A DNA stretch of 64,000 nt, from assembly GCA_902551455.1 (NCBI GenBank), contig CACDDC010000005.1:1-64000 (forward strand), read 5' to 3'. The first letter of the stretch is position 1; the number at the start of each line of letters is the position of its first letter. Positions 10,970-21,897 of the stretch are shown here, piece after piece. Both the position numbers and the translations under genes were made by a program. This DNA comes from an uncultured Pelagibacteraceae bacterium (GTDB taxonomy: Bacteria; Pseudomonadota; Alphaproteobacteria; Pelagibacterales; Pelagibacteraceae). The notes beneath the pieces were generated by a model that was not told the origin of the DNA, made no database searches, and worked only from the letters and a program-made list of their open reading frames with translations.

Positions 10970-11254
10970 AATTAAATAATAAATATATAATAATTTAGTT
11001 GTTTATTGTTTTGTGAATTATGTATATTAAATTATTGTCACAATTTGTTAACTCTTTATCAACACTATAAAGATATGATTTTACAGCAAATTATTACTTT
11101 TTCTCTAATTTTATAGTTTTATTAAATAATTGTATAACTTTTTTAGACATGTTTATTTTTGTTAATTAAATTGGGGTTTTTATATAGGTATATAAATTAA
11201 GGATCTTTAAATTCTATTTAGTTAATTTATTAATAAGTTATAAACGACATATAC
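10970..11254. other. Putative chromosomal replication origin (oriC)
   Basis: 285-bp very AT-rich gap between hemE and a RP001/CC_0001-like regulatory protein gene, the position of the Caulobacter/Rickettsia-type origin. DnaA-box-like 9-mers TTATCAACA (11056-11064) and TGTGAATTA (11012-11020), each one mismatch from TTATNCACA/TGTGNATAA; parS about 8 kb away. Confidence 0.6.
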
Positions 11255-12079
11255 ATGAGTATTAAACATCATATCTACCTAATTTCTGACTCCACAGGGG
11301 AAACAATCGATAGGATTTTCATGGCTTTAAAAGCTCAGTTTGAAGGTTTTAAATATGAGGTTCATCAATTTTCTTTTACAAGAACAGAAAACCAAATTTC
11401 CCAGATTTTAGAAGAAGCAGCAAAAAACAAAGAGTCAATAATATTATATACTATAGTTGATAGTAGATTATCTAATTACTTAACAGAAGAAACTTTAAAA
11501 AAAAAAATACCTTGTTTTAGTGTATTAGGTGATCTTATATTAAAATTTTCTAAATTGTTAAATCAAAAAGCAACGAATGTACCTAGTGGTCAACATGTAT
11601 TAGATGAAGAGTATTATGAAAGAGTAGAAGCAATACAATTTACAATGAATCATGATGATGGAAATATGATTGAAGATATAAATAAATCAGATGTTATTTT
11701 ACTAGGAGTAAGTAGAACAAGCAAAACTCCAACTTCTATTTATTTAGCAAATAGAGGATATAAAATTTCAAACATACCTTTAGTAAATGAAAATTCTATA
11801 CCAGAATATTTAAAAAAAAATTCTTCATCAACATGCGTAGTTGGTTTGACAACAGAGCCTCAAAGATTAATTGATCTGAGAAAAAATAGAATGAATTCTA
11901 TAAAAGAGCAAGAAAGCATAAGTTATACAAATATTGAGAAAATAATTGAAGAAGTAGAAACTGCTAAAAAAACATTTAGAAAATATAACTGGCCAGTAAT
12001 TGATGTAACAAGAAAATCAGTTGAAGAAACTGCCGCATCAATAATTAAAATTCATGAAATAACTAAGAAAAATGGTTAA
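11255..12079 (+). CDS. Pyruvate,phosphate dikinase / PEP synthase regulatory protein (DUF299)
   Basis: HIYLISDSTGETI and DVILLGVSRTSKTPTSIYLANRGYK motifs. Confidence 0.95.
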   Translation: MSIKHHIYLISDSTGETIDRIFMALKAQFEGFKYEVHQFSFTRTENQISQILEEAAKNKESIILYTIVDSRLSNYLTEETLKKKIPCFSVLGDLILKFSKLLNQKATNVPSGQHVLDEEYYERVEAIQFTMNHDDGNMIEDINKSDVILLGVSRTSKTPTSIYLANRGYKISNIPLVNENSIPEYLKKNSSSTCVVGLTTEPQRLIDLRKNRMNSIKEQESISYTNIEKIIEEVETAKKTFRKYNWPVIDVTRKSVEETAASIIKIHEITKKNG

Positions 12080-12653
12080 AATTATCCTTGCTTCTAAAAG
12101 CAAAGTAAGAAAAAAAATTTTATTAAAAAATGGTATTAATTGTAAAGTTGAACCATCAAATATAGATGAACAGCCAATAAAGGAAAATCTTGAAGCCGAA
12201 GGTGTTAGTCCAGAAATAGTATCTAAAAATTTAGCTGAATTAAAAGCAAATAAGATTAGTCAGAAAATAAAAGATGAACTAGTTCTAGGAGCAGATAGTG
12301 TTATAGATTTGAATAATAAAATAATTTCAAAACCAATCAATAGAAAAGAAGCATTGCAAATTCTAAAAGATTTAAATGGAAAAAAACATTATTTAATCAG
12401 TTCGGTGTGTATTTCAAAAAATGGCTCAATGGTTTGGAATCACACTGATAAGGCGTGTTTAATAATGAAAAAAATGTCAATTGAAAGTCTAAATGAGTAT
12501 TTAAAAAAAATAAAAGATGAAGATTTATATGCTTACAATGTTTACCAGATAGAAGGAGAAGGAAAAAAATTATTTTCCAGCATAGATGGAAATGTAGACA
12601 CAATTATGGGTTTACCAATTAAGCAAATTAAGGAATATCTTAGCAATATATAA
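12072..12653 (+). CDS. maf: Maf-like nucleotide pyrophosphatase
   Basis: IILASKSKVRKKIL, LVLGADSVIDLN; conserved context. Confidence 0.93.
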   Translation: MVKIILASKSKVRKKILLKNGINCKVEPSNIDEQPIKENLEAEGVSPEIVSKNLAELKANKISQKIKDELVLGADSVIDLNNKIISKPINRKEALQILKDLNGKKHYLISSVCISKNGSMVWNHTDKACLIMKKMSIESLNEYLKKIKDEDLYAYNVYQIEGEGKKLFSSIDGNVDTIMGLPIKQIKEYLSNI

Positions 12654-13450
12654 TGAAAAAATATTTAGTTATAGGCAATCCAATAGAACACTCATTATCA
12701 CCCAGACTTCATAATCACTGGTTTAAAAAAAATAATATTGAAGCAATTTATCAAAAAAAACAAATAAATGAAAATGATTTAAAAGGAATAATTGATGAAA
12801 TAAGAAATGATAAAATTCATGGGGTAAACGTTACAATTCCATTTAAACAATTAGTTATACCATTAGTTGATGATTTAAGTTTTGAAGCAAAAGAATCTCA
12901 GTCAGTAAATACGATTTGTAAAGAAAAAAATAAAATTGTAGGTCATAATACCGATATCAATGGATTTGAATTAGCACTTAGAAGTAGAGGTTTTAATATT
13001 AAAAATAAAAAAATATTTATTTTAGGAGCCGGTGGTGTTGTTCCATCTATAATTTTATCTCTAAAAAAATTGGATGTAAGAAAAATAATTATAACTAATA
13101 GGACTAAAACAAAAGCAGAAAATCTTAAAAAGTTTTTTACTAACTTGGAAATAGTTGAATGGGGTACCACTCCAGATTTTGATATGATTATTAATGCTAC
13201 TAGTTTAGGGCTTAATAAGAATGATGTAATAGATTTAAATTATGAAAAAATAGGCTCAAATAAAATTTTTTATGATGTAATTTACAACCCTATAGAAACG
13301 AATTTTTTATTAAAAGCAAAAAAATTTGGAAATAAAACTGAAAATGGAAAAATGATGTTTATTTATCAAGCCCATCAATCTTTTACCATATGGAATAAGC
13401 TAATGCCAAAAATAGACGATGAAACAATAAAGCTGTTAGAAAATGATTAG
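12653..13450 (+). CDS. aroE: Shikimate dehydrogenase
   Basis: VIGNPIEHSLSPRLHNHWF, GVNVTIPFK, ILGAGGVVPSI. Confidence 0.97.
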   Translation: MKKYLVIGNPIEHSLSPRLHNHWFKKNNIEAIYQKKQINENDLKGIIDEIRNDKIHGVNVTIPFKQLVIPLVDDLSFEAKESQSVNTICKEKNKIVGHNTDINGFELALRSRGFNIKNKKIFILGAGGVVPSIILSLKKLDVRKIIITNRTKTKAENLKKFFTNLEIVEWGTTPDFDMIINATSLGLNKNDVIDLNYEKIGSNKIFYDVIYNPIETNFLLKAKKFGNKTENGKMMFIYQAHQSFTIWNKLMPKIDDETIKLLEND

Positions 13451-14033
13451 AATAGGTTTTGTGGGGGATATTGGTTCTGGAAAGAGTTATATAGCTAAAA
13501 AATTAGGTTTTCCTATTTTTAATGCAGATTTTGAGGTTAATAAAATTTATAAAAAAAATAAAAAAATTTTTAAAAAATTAAAAAAAAAATTTCCAAATCA
13601 TATTTATACTTTTCCTATTAATAAAAAAGAAATTTTTAAAATATTATTAGAAAATAAAAATAATATTAAAAAAATTAATAAGATTATTCATCCAGAAGTA
13701 CGCTCAAAAATGAATAAATTTATTCATAAAAATAAAAAAAAAAAAGCAATTGTTTTAGATATTCCTCTTTTGTTGGAAGGAAAAATTAATAAAAAGAATG
13801 ATATCTTAATATTTGTTGAAGCAAAAAAGAAAGAAATTAATAAAAGAATTAAAAAAAGACCTGGATATAATAAAAAAAAATTTCAACTATTAAAAAAATT
13901 TCAACTTCCTTTAGAATTTAAGAGGAAAAAATCGAATTTAATAATTAAAAATGATTTTAAAAGTTTAACTATAAAAAATAATGTTAAAGTATTAAAAAAT
14001 AGAATTTTAAATTATGAAAGAAGTAATTCTTGA
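13443..14033 (+). CDS. coaE: Dephospho-CoA kinase
   Basis: IGFVGDIGSGKSYIAKKLG P-loop, IPLLLEGK; extremely Lys-rich sequence. Confidence 0.93.
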   Translation: MIRIGFVGDIGSGKSYIAKKLGFPIFNADFEVNKIYKKNKKIFKKLKKKFPNHIYTFPINKKEIFKILLENKNNIKKINKIIHPEVRSKMNKFIHKNKKKKAIVLDIPLLLEGKINKKNDILIFVEAKKKEINKRIKKRPGYNKKKFQLLKKFQLPLEFKRKKSNLIIKNDFKSLTIKNNVKVLKNRILNYERSNS

Positions 14034-14679
14034 TACAGAAACAACAGGACTTTCGGTTAAAGATGGACATAGAATTGTTGAAATCGGATGCATTGAACTT
14101 GAAAATTATATACCTACCACACAAAAATTTCATTGCTATTTAAATCCTGAAAGAAAAGTTTCAAAGGAAGCTTTAGAGGTTCATGGATATTCAGATAATT
14201 TTTTGGCAAATAAAAAAAAATTTAAAGAAATTGTTGATGAATTTTTAGATTTTATCAAAGATAAGAAATTAATTATTCATAATGCAGATTTTGATTTGTC
14301 ACATTTAAACAATGAACTTATTTTAATAGGAAAAAATAAAATAAATAAAGAAAATGTCATAGATACATTAGATTTAGCTCGAGATAAATTTCCTGGATCA
14401 AGTATTAGTTTAGATGCTCTTTGCAAGAGATATAGAATTGATAATTCTAGAAGAACAAAACATTCAGCATTAATTGACTGTGAATTACTTTACAAAGTTT
14501 ATATTAATTTAATTGATCAAAAAGAACCTACACTTAATTTTAATATTAAAAATGAAGATTCTGATAAAATAAATAAGAATATTAAAGGATATTTTAAAAA
14601 GGTTGTATACCCTTCGTCAGATGAATTAAATTTACACAAAATTTTTCTAAAACATAATCTAAAAAAAAATTATTTTTAA
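14014..14679 (+). CDS. dnaQ: DNA polymerase III subunit epsilon (3'-5' exonuclease)
   Basis: EVILDTETTGLSVKDGHRIVEIG exonuclease motif. Confidence 0.97.
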   Translation: MKEVILDTETTGLSVKDGHRIVEIGCIELENYIPTTQKFHCYLNPERKVSKEALEVHGYSDNFLANKKKFKEIVDEFLDFIKDKKLIIHNADFDLSHLNNELILIGKNKINKENVIDTLDLARDKFPGSSISLDALCKRYRIDNSRRTKHSALIDCELLYKVYINLIDQKEPTLNFNIKNEDSDKINKNIKGYFKKVVYPSSDELNLHKIFLKHNLKKNYF

Positions 14680-15101
14680 TCCTGTCTTTCTTTATACAAT
14701 TTTTCAAAATCAGGTTTTTTATCCCATTTTACTGTTGTATATCCAGAATTGTGTATTAAATCTAAAAATGCCTTTTCGATATTTTTAAAAATTTTTTTTT
14801 GCAATTCTACTAAAATTATATTTTCTATTACCTTTTTATCTCTAAGTTCCTTATCAATCTTTATTACTGTGGCATAATTAATTTCAAAATAAGCTTTTTT
14901 TTCTGAATTTTGATCAGGATCTTTGTAAGTTAATTTTGTATCTACTTCTATTAAATTATTTTTAACAGCTTGGGAACTGATAAAAATATTTAAATTATAT
15001 TGAGTGATTATATCTTTAACATACAGATAAGTATCAACACTTGGAGTTTCACTCGAAATATCTTTTATATACTCTGCTAATATTGTAAATTTTTCTGACA
15101 T
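14676..15101 (-). CDS. secB: Protein-export chaperone SecB
   Basis: SecB-like sequence (FTILAEYIKDISSETP) in conserved dnaQ-secB-fxsA order. Confidence 0.88.
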   Translation of the reverse strand: MSEKFTILAEYIKDISSETPSVDTYLYVKDIITQYNLNIFISSQAVKNNLIEVDTKLTYKDPDQNSEKKAYFEINYATVIKIDKELRDKKVIENIILVELQKKIFKNIEKAFLDLIHNSGYTTVKWDKKPDFEKLYKERQD

Positions 15102-15106
15102 TTAAT

Positions 15107-15502
15107 TTATTTGTCTTTATCTATATCTTCGTATTCTCCTTCTATAAAGTTTTTTGATTGTTTTTTAGTATATTTTTTAAATATTATTTTTCTTGTAATA
15201 GGAAAAATTATTAATAAACCTAAAACATCAGTTGCAAATCCAGGTAAAATTAATAGTAAAGCAGCAAAAGCTAAAGCCGCACCAGAAATTATTTCATAAA
15301 TTGGCATTTCATTTTTCATTAACTGCGTTATTCCAGATCTTAAAGTATTGAAGCCCTCATATCTTGCATACCAAACGCCAATAATTGCAGTAATAAAAAT
15401 AAGTGAAATTGTATTAAAAGCACCTATATAGTTTCCAATTTTAATAAACAAATATATTTCTACAATTGGAATGGATATAAATAGTAATAATAATGTGTTC
15501 AT
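15107..15502 (-). CDS. fxsA: FxsA family membrane protein
   Basis: PIVEIYLFIKIGNYIGAFNTI, LLLILPGFATDVLGLLIIFP. Confidence 0.9.
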   Translation of the reverse strand: MNTLLLLFISIPIVEIYLFIKIGNYIGAFNTISLIFITAIIGVWYARYEGFNTLRSGITQLMKNEMPIYEIISGAALAFAALLLILPGFATDVLGLLIIFPITRKIIFKKYTKKQSKNFIEGEYEDIDKDK

Positions 15503-15560
15503 TTGTCCTTACTCTAATTTGTCAGTTGAAATTAGGCAACATAGTAAATAATATAAAGAT

Positions 15561-16145
15561 ATGAATTATAGCTTTGAATATATTGATATAATACTTTTGG
15601 CAATGATTGCAGGGTTTATTTTCCTTAGATTAAGAGGAATTTTAGGAAAAAGAACCGGCCATGAAGAAGATATATCTACCAGTTTCCCCCACGATTTTCC
15701 TCCTGAGGAAATAAAAAAAAAATTAGATGAAAATAATTTTGACGAAAAAGCTAAAAATGATTTTTTAAAAGGTGCGAAAATTGCCTATGAAAACATAATT
15801 ACTAGTTTTTCATCAGGCAATTTAAAGGAAGTCAAATCTTTGCTAGATAAAAAAGTATTAGGCCAATTTGAAGAAGCACTACAAAATAGAAAAGAAAAAG
15901 GTATAATTTCAGAAACGACATTTATTGGAATAAATTCAGCTAATATAAAAAAATATGAAAAATTAAACAACATGTTTGAAGTCACTGTAGATTTTGTTAG
16001 TGAAATAATATCATGTGCTAAAGATAAAAATAAAAAAATAATTTCTGGAAGTCCAGATAAAATAAAAAAAGTTTATGATACTTGGAAATTTTCTAAAGAC
16101 ATTAGATCTTCCAACCCAAACTGGTTATTAGTAGAAACCAATTGA
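15561..16145 (+). CDS. Tim44-like domain protein
   Basis: DIILLAMIAGFIFLRLRGILGKRTG N-terminus and Tim44-like C-terminus; conserved context. Confidence 0.88.
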   Translation: MNYSFEYIDIILLAMIAGFIFLRLRGILGKRTGHEEDISTSFPHDFPPEEIKKKLDENNFDEKAKNDFLKGAKIAYENIITSFSSGNLKEVKSLLDKKVLGQFEEALQNRKEKGIISETTFIGINSANIKKYEKLNNMFEVTVDFVSEIISCAKDKNKKIISGSPDKIKKVYDTWKFSKDIRSSNPNWLLVETN

Positions 16146-16148
16146 TAA

Positions 16149-16565
16149 TTGATTAAGAAACTCACAGACAAAGATAAAAAAGACTGGCTAACGTTTATTA
16201 AAAAAAAAGAAAAATTGTTAGACAAAGAAATTAAAGAGAATAATAAAAATTACAATTTAGAAAAAACAATAGATCTTCATGGATATTCTTTAAATTTGGC
16301 AAATAATACGATTGAAAATTTTATACACAAATGTTTTAAAGAAAACATAAGTAAAATTACTGTTATTACCGGAAAAGGCAACAGATCTCAAAATAAAAAT
16401 GATCCTTACAAATCAGAAAAATTAAGTATTCTTAAATATTCGATACCAGAATTTATTAAATCAAATTCAGAACTATTAAAAATTATTAAAAAAATTAATT
16501 ATAGTAGTATTGATAATAGTTCTAGTGGAAGCTTTGATATTTACTTAAAAAAAATTAAAGAATAA
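16149..16565 (+). CDS. Smr/MutS2 C-terminal domain protein (TTG start)
   Basis: [11 protein letters not shown] and [11 protein letters not shown] Smr motifs. Confidence 0.85.
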   Translation: MIKKLTDKDKKDWLTFIKKKEKLLDKEIKENNKNYNLEKTIDLHGYSLNLANNTIENFIHKCFKENISKITVITGKGNRSQNKNDPYKSEKLSILKYSIPEFIKSNSELLKIIKKINYSSIDNSSSGSFDIYLKKIKE

Positions 16566-17919
16566 ACTTAGATAAATCCATATCTTTTACGAGTTCACCT
16601 AAATTTTTATTAACATAATCTGCATCGATCACGATTTTTTCACCACTTCTATCTGTGGCAGTAAAACTTATATCATCAAGTACTCTTTCAATAATAGTGT
16701 GTAATCTTCTGGCACCAATATTCTCAACTTTAGAATTAACATCTGAAGCTAAATTAGCAATCATGTCTATTCCATCTTCACTGAATTCTAAATCTACACT
16801 CTCAGTTTTTAATAAAGCTTTATATTGTTTGATTAAACTATTATCAGGCTCTTTTAAAATTCTTTTAAAATCAGAACTATTTAAAGCGTCTAATTCTACT
16901 CTAATTGGTAATCTTCCTTGAAGCTCTGGCAATAAATCGGAGGGTTTTGCAAGTTGAAAAGCTCCTGATGCTATAAATAATATATGGTCTGTTTTAATTG
17001 GACCATATTTTGTGCTCACAGTTGTTCCTTCAATCAAAGGTAAAAGATCTCTTTGTACACCTTCTCTAGAAACATCGCCACCCACCCTGTCTGTTCTGGC
17101 TGAAATTTTATCGATCTCATCTAAAAAAACAATTCCATTGTTTTCTGTAGAATTTTTTGCTGCTTTTATAATTTTATCTTGTTCAATTAGTTTATCTGAT
17201 TCTTCATTAATTAAAATTTCATGAGATTCTTTAACAGACATTTTTTTCTTTTTTGGTTTGCTGCCCATCGATTTTCCAAGCATATCAGAAATATTTATCA
17301 TACCAATATTTGCACCAGGCATCCCAGGTATTTCAAAAGATGGCATTTGGCCTGTTTCACTTATTGCTATTTCAATTTCATTATCATCTAAATCACCATT
17401 TCTAAGTCTTTTTCTAAAACTTTCTCTTGTAGCGACACTTGCTTTTTCTCCAACTATAGCGTTTAAGACTCTATCCTCAGCAAGTTTTTGTGCCCTTGTA
17501 AAAACTTCTTTTCTTTTTTTTACTTTCTCCATTGCTATTGCAATTTCAAGAAGATCTCTAACTATTTGTTCAACGTCTCTTCCAACATAACCAACCTCAG
17601 TAAATCTTGTTGCTTCAACTTTAACAAATGGTGCTTCAGCTAATTTTGATAGTCTTCGAGATATTTCAGTTTTTCCAACACCTGTTGGACCCATCATTAA
17701 GATATTTTTTGGTAAAACTTCATCTTTCATTTCACCTTTTAAAGCTTGTCTTCTCCATCTATTTCTTAGAGCTATCGCAACAGCACGCTTTGCTTTATTT
17801 TGTCCTACAACATATCTATCTAATTCAGAAACTATTTCTCTTGGAGATAGTGAATTTATTATTGAATCTCGCTCGCTTTTTTCTTTTGGTTTAAGGGTTG
17901 TTACGTTTGATTTTTCCAT
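16555..17919 (-). CDS. hslU: ATP-dependent protease ATPase subunit HslU
   Basis: [48 protein letters not shown]. Confidence 0.98.
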   Translation of the reverse strand: MEKSNVTTLKPKEKSERDSIINSLSPREIVSELDRYVVGQNKAKRAVAIALRNRWRRQALKGEMKDEVLPKNILMMGPTGVGKTEISRRLSKLAEAPFVKVEATRFTEVGYVGRDVEQIVRDLLEIAIAMEKVKKRKEVFTRAQKLAEDRVLNAIVGEKASVATRESFRKRLRNGDLDDNEIEIAISETGQMPSFEIPGMPGANIGMINISDMLGKSMGSKPKKKKMSVKESHEILINEESDKLIEQDKIIKAAKNSTENNGIVFLDEIDKISARTDRVGGDVSREGVQRDLLPLIEGTTVSTKYGPIKTDHILFIASGAFQLAKPSDLLPELQGRLPIRVELDALNSSDFKRILKEPDNSLIKQYKALLKTESVDLEFSEDGIDMIANLASDVNSKVENIGARRLHTIIERVLDDISFTATDRSGEKIVIDADYVNKNLGELVKDMDLSKFIL

Positions 17920-18434
17920 TATATTTTTTCTGTCACAATATTGTTATTAGTAAATACACATATTTCAGATGCAACTGTGATTGCTTTTTTAGCCACTTCT
18001 TCAGCACTTAAATCCGTATCCATTAAAACTTTTGCAGAAGCTAGCGCATAATTTCCACCAGAGCCAATACCTATAACATTTCCTTCAGGTTCTAATACGT
18101 CACCAGTACCAGAAATGATAAAACTTTTTTCTTTATCAGCCACAGCCATTAATGCTTCTAATCTTCTTAAGTACTTATCAGTTCTCCAGTCTTTAGCTAA
18201 TTCAACTGCAGCTCTTGCTAAATTTCCAGCATGTTTTTCAAGTTTGCCCTCTAATCTTTCAAATAAGGTTAAAGCATCAGCAGTTGATCCCGCAAACCCA
18301 GCGATCACATTTTTTTTCTCAATCTTTCTTACTTTATTTGCAGTGCTTTTGATTATGGTATTTCCCATACTAACCTGTCCATCGCTAGCAACTACAACGT
18401 TTTTATTTTTTCTTACCAGAACTATTGTTGTCAT
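17919..18434 (-). CDS. hslV: ATP-dependent protease peptidase subunit HslV
   Basis: [24 protein letters not shown]-terminal Thr protease. Confidence 0.98.
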   Translation of the reverse strand: MTTIVLVRKNKNVVVASDGQVSMGNTIIKSTANKVRKIEKKNVIAGFAGSTADALTLFERLEGKLEKHAGNLARAAVELAKDWRTDKYLRRLEALMAVADKEKSFIISGTGDVLEPEGNVIGIGSGGNYALASAKVLMDTDLSAEEVAKKAITVASEICVFTNNNIVTEKI

Positions 18435-18526
18435 ACAGTATAGATGGATATTATTTTTAATAGTTCAAGCCCCTTATTACTTTTATTGATATAATGAAAT
18501 AATGAATATATACCTATGAAAAATTT

Positions 18527-19117
18527 ATGAAGCGAAAAGCTAAAATTACAAGAAAAACAAAAGAAACCAAAATTGATGTTGAAATAAATATTGATGGAAA
18601 AGGTAAATATAAAATAGAATCAGGAATTGGATTTTTAGATCATATGTTAGAACAACTTTCCAAACATTCTTCCATAGATATAAAATTAAAAGCCAAAGGT
18701 GATACTCATATTGATTTACATCACACTACAGAAGATACTGGAATTGCTATTGGAGAATGTTTAAAAAAAGCATCAAAAAATTTTGTAGGTATTAAAAGAT
18801 ATGCTCATGCTTTATTACCAATGGATGAAACGTTAACTAGAGTTGCGATTGATGTATCTAATAGACCTTATCTTATTTGGAATGTAAACTTAAAAGTAGA
18901 AAGACTGGGTGAAATGGATACTGAATTATTTAAGGAGTGGTTCCAAGCTTTTGCACAATCAGCAGGAATAACTCTTCACGTAGAAAATATTTATGGTGAC
19001 AATAGTCATCATATAATTGAATCTTGTTATAAAGGATTAGCCAGATCACTCAGAGCAGCACTTGAATTGGATCCAAAAAATAAGAATACTGTGCCCTCTA
19101 CAAAAGGTTCTTTATAA
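18527..19117 (+). CDS. hisB: Imidazoleglycerol-phosphate dehydratase
   Basis: [31 protein letters not shown]. Confidence 0.98.
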   Translation: MKRKAKITRKTKETKIDVEINIDGKGKYKIESGIGFLDHMLEQLSKHSSIDIKLKAKGDTHIDLHHTTEDTGIAIGECLKKASKNFVGIKRYAHALLPMDETLTRVAIDVSNRPYLIWNVNLKVERLGEMDTELFKEWFQAFAQSAGITLHVENIYGDNSHHIIESCYKGLARSLRAALELDPKNKNTVPSTKGSL

Positions 19118-19125
19118 AAAAAGAA

Positions 19126-19755
19126 TTGATGAAACTCACAATCGTTGATTATAATTCAGGCAATATAAGCTCTGTCATAACCTCCTTCAAGGAAGTTGCA
19201 AAAGACAAAGTAAATATTGAAGTTACTTCAAATTTAAATTCTATTAGATCTTCGGACAAAATTGTTTTACCTGGTCAGGGATCTTTTAAAAGTTGTGTTG
19301 ATGCACTAAATAAAATCAATGGTTTAGTTGATACATTAAATGAATTTACAATAAACAAAAAAAAGCCTCTGCTTGGAATTTGTGTTGGATTACAAATGTT
19401 TGCAGATATAGGTTATGAAGAAACTGAAACAAAAGGTTTAAGCTGGATATCAGGCAAAGTATCAAAAATAGATAATCAAAACGGAAAATACAAACTTCCT
19501 CATGTTGGCTGGAACCAAATAAAGATTATTAAGGATAGTAAGATTTTTAAAGATATAGGAAATAATTCACATATGTATTTTGTCCATAGTTACGAATTTA
19601 TTCCAAATGATAAAAATGTAATTTCAGCTATAACAGATTATTCATCAAATATTGTATGCTCTGTTGAAAAAGAAAATATTTTTGGGACTCAATTTCACCC
19701 AGAAAAAAGTGATAAAATTGGTCTTAAAATAATTGATAATTTTATTAAATTGTAA
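19126..19755 (+). CDS. hisH: Imidazole glycerol phosphate synthase subunit HisH
   Basis: IVDYNSGNISSV, PLLGICVGLQMFAD, GTQFHPEKS. Confidence 0.97.
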   Translation: MMKLTIVDYNSGNISSVITSFKEVAKDKVNIEVTSNLNSIRSSDKIVLPGQGSFKSCVDALNKINGLVDTLNEFTINKKKPLLGICVGLQMFADIGYEETETKGLSWISGKVSKIDNQNGKYKLPHVGWNQIKIIKDSKIFKDIGNNSHMYFVHSYEFIPNDKNVISAITDYSSNIVCSVEKENIFGTQFHPEKSDKIGLKIIDNFIKL

Positions 19756-19795
19756 GATGGTATTTATAAAACTTTATCAAAAAAAATGAAAAAAA

Positions 19796-20512
19796 ATGAA
19801 AATATTTCCTGCTATAGATATTAAAGACAAAAAGTGCGTGAGGTTAGTTAAAGGAGACTTTGATAACAAAACTGAATATGAAATATCCCCAGTCGAACAA
19901 GCTGGTAAATATAAAGATCATGGCTTTAAAAATTTACACATAGTTGATTTAGATGGAGCTTTAACAGGAGAAACAGTTAATTTGAGTATCATTCAAGAAA
20001 TAGTTAGTAAATTTGATTTTAAAATCGAGATTGGTGGTGGAATAAGAAATTTTGAAAGTATTAAAAAATATACTGATATTGGTGTTGAAAAAATAATTTT
20101 AGGAAGTGCAGCAATAAAAAATAAAATTTTTTTAAAAGAAGCATGTCAGAAATTTCCAGATAAAATTGCTTTAGGGCTAGACTCTAAAGACGGATATTTA
20201 TCAGTATCAGCATGGAAAGAAAGTTCAAATAAACCAACATTAGAATTTTTAAAAGAAGTTAATGATTATGGTGTTAGTAGGTTAATTTTTACCGATATTA
20301 ATCGAGATGGCACAAAAGAGAGTCCAAACTTTAAAGAAACTTTAAAGGTTGCTAATACTTCAAATTGTCCAGTAATAATTTCCGGAGGTGTTTCATCAAT
20401 TGAAGATATTAAAAAAGCCAAGGATATAAAAAATGTCGAGGGTATAATTGTTGGTAAAGCCATATATGATGGTGATGTTGATCTAAGAGAATTGATAAAA
20501 GAAGATGCTTAA
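19796..20512 (+). CDS. hisA: Phosphoribosylformimino-5-aminoimidazole carboxamide ribotide isomerase
   Basis: [20 protein letters not shown]. Confidence 0.98.
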   Translation: MKIFPAIDIKDKKCVRLVKGDFDNKTEYEISPVEQAGKYKDHGFKNLHIVDLDGALTGETVNLSIIQEIVSKFDFKIEIGGGIRNFESIKKYTDIGVEKIILGSAAIKNKIFLKEACQKFPDKIALGLDSKDGYLSVSAWKESSNKPTLEFLKEVNDYGVSRLIFTDINRDGTKESPNFKETLKVANTSNCPVIISGGVSSIEDIKKAKDIKNVEGIIVGKAIYDGDVDLRELIKEDA

Positions 20513-21260
20513 AAATAGAATAATACCTTGTTTAGATGTTAAAAATGGTAGAGTGGTAAAAGGTATTAACTTTGTAGATTTAAAAGATGCTGGAGATCCC
20601 GTAGAGCAAGCTCAAATTTATAGTGATGGTGGAGCAGATGAAATTTGCTTTTTAGATATAACAGCTTCTAATGAAAATAGAAACACTATTTACGAAGTTG
20701 TTGAAAAAACATCAAAAAAATGTTTTGTACCTTTAACTGTTGGAGGTGGAGTTAGAAGTGTTGATGATATTACCAAGTTACTTAATTGTGGGGCTGATAA
20801 AGTTTCAATTAATACAGCAGCTGTAAAAGATCCAAAAGTAGTCATCGAAAGTTCAAAAAAGTTTGGATCTCAATGTATTGTTGTTGCAATAGATGCAAAA
20901 AAAAATGGAGACAAATGGGAAGTCTTTACCCACGGTGGAAGAAACAATACAGAAATCGAAGTAATAGAATTTGCAAAAAAAATGCAAGATTGCGGGGCAG
21001 GTGAGTTGTTAGTAACTTCAATGGATAGAGATGGTACCCAAATAGGTTATGATATTGATTTAATTAAAAAAATATCATCTAACGTTAATATACCTTTAAT
21101 CGCTTCCGGTGGAGTTGGAAATCTTGATCACTTGGTTGAAGGAATAAAGCTTGGTAATGCAAGTGCCGTATTAGCAGCATCAATTTTTCACTATGGAAAT
21201 TATTCTATATTAGAAGCCAAGCAGTATTTGGAATCAAAAGGAATTCCTGTTAGGATTTAA
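20505..21260 (+). CDS. hisF: Imidazole glycerol phosphate synthase subunit HisF
   Basis: [30 protein letters not shown]. Confidence 0.98.
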   Translation: MLKNRIIPCLDVKNGRVVKGINFVDLKDAGDPVEQAQIYSDGGADEICFLDITASNENRNTIYEVVEKTSKKCFVPLTVGGGVRSVDDITKLLNCGADKVSINTAAVKDPKVVIESSKKFGSQCIVVAIDAKKNGDKWEVFTHGGRNNTEIEVIEFAKKMQDCGAGELLVTSMDRDGTQIGYDIDLIKKISSNVNIPLIASGGVGNLDHLVEGIKLGNASAVLAASIFHYGNYSILEAKQYLESKGIPVRI

Positions 21261-21262
21261 AG

Positions 21263-21535
21263 ATGTTAAAGGTTTTAGAAGAATTAGTTACATTAGTACG
21301 CGAAAGAAAAAAAAGTCCAATTAATGACTCATATACTAATAAATTATTAAATGATAAAAATTTAAGTACTGAAAAAGTTAAGGAAGAAATTCAAGAACTG
21401 ATCGAGTCTGTTGAAAGTAATACTAATAAAATTCATGAAGCAGCTGATGTATTTTATCATTTATTAGTATATTTAGAGTCAAATGGAGTTAAAATAGAGG
21501 AAGTAATGATGGAATTAGAAAAAAGGAAAAAATGA
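21263..21535 (+). CDS. hisE: Phosphoribosyl-ATP diphosphatase
   Basis: HisE-like pyrophosphohydrolase sequence EEADVFYHLLV-type (HEAADVFYHLLVYLESNG) downstream of hisF. Confidence 0.92.
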   Translation: MLKVLEELVTLVRERKKSPINDSYTNKLLNDKNLSTEKVKEEIQELIESVESNTNKIHEAADVFYHLLVYLESNGVKIEEVMMELEKRKK

Positions 21536-21897
21536 GTTACGATAATAATAATGTATTTGCGAAAATATTAAGAGGTGAAATTCCATGTGAAAAAATATAT
21601 GAAGACGAATTTGTTCTGTCTTTTTATGATATAGATCCAAAAAAAAAAATTCATGCTTTAGTTATACCAAAAGGTAAATATGTTGACCTAGATGATTTTA
21701 ATTCTAAAGCAACATCAGAAGAAATTGTTGGCTTTTTAAAAGGCATTACAACAGTAGCTAAAAAATTAGGAATCTCTTCCATCAGTGGAAAAGGTTATAG
21801 AGCTTTAGCAAATATAAGTGATGATGGAGGTCAAGAAGTTCCACATTTACATTTTCACTTATTTGGTGGAGAAAAAGTTGGTAAGATGGTTGAGTGA
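21532..21897 (+). CDS. HIT family (Hint-like) protein
   Basis: VFAKILRGEIPCEKIYED and VPHLHFHLFGG HIT motif. Confidence 0.95.
   Translation: MSYDNNNVFAKILRGEIPCEKIYEDEFVLSFYDIDPKKKIHALVIPKGKYVDLDDFNSKATSEEIVGFLKGITTVAKKLGISSISGKGYRALANISDDGGQEVPHLHFHLFGGEKVGKMVE

Noticed and set aside
13443-14033. Very Lys/Asn-rich ORF that looked like a low-complexity or pseudogene sequence
   Set aside because: Contains a clear P-loop and CoaE motifs in the expected syntenic position; composition is explained by extreme AT bias.
17258-17590. 110-aa ORF antisense to hslU (and other 60-124 aa antisense ORFs, e.g. 18115-18489, 24044-24385, 39234-39575)
   Set aside because: They lie wholly opposite well-supported genes with low-complexity hydrophobic translations; expected by chance from codon bias.
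19781-19800. Tandem AAAAAATGAA repeat before hisA giving two ATGs
   Set aside because: Simple A-rich slippage; the second ATG gives the standard HisA start and no special function is supported.
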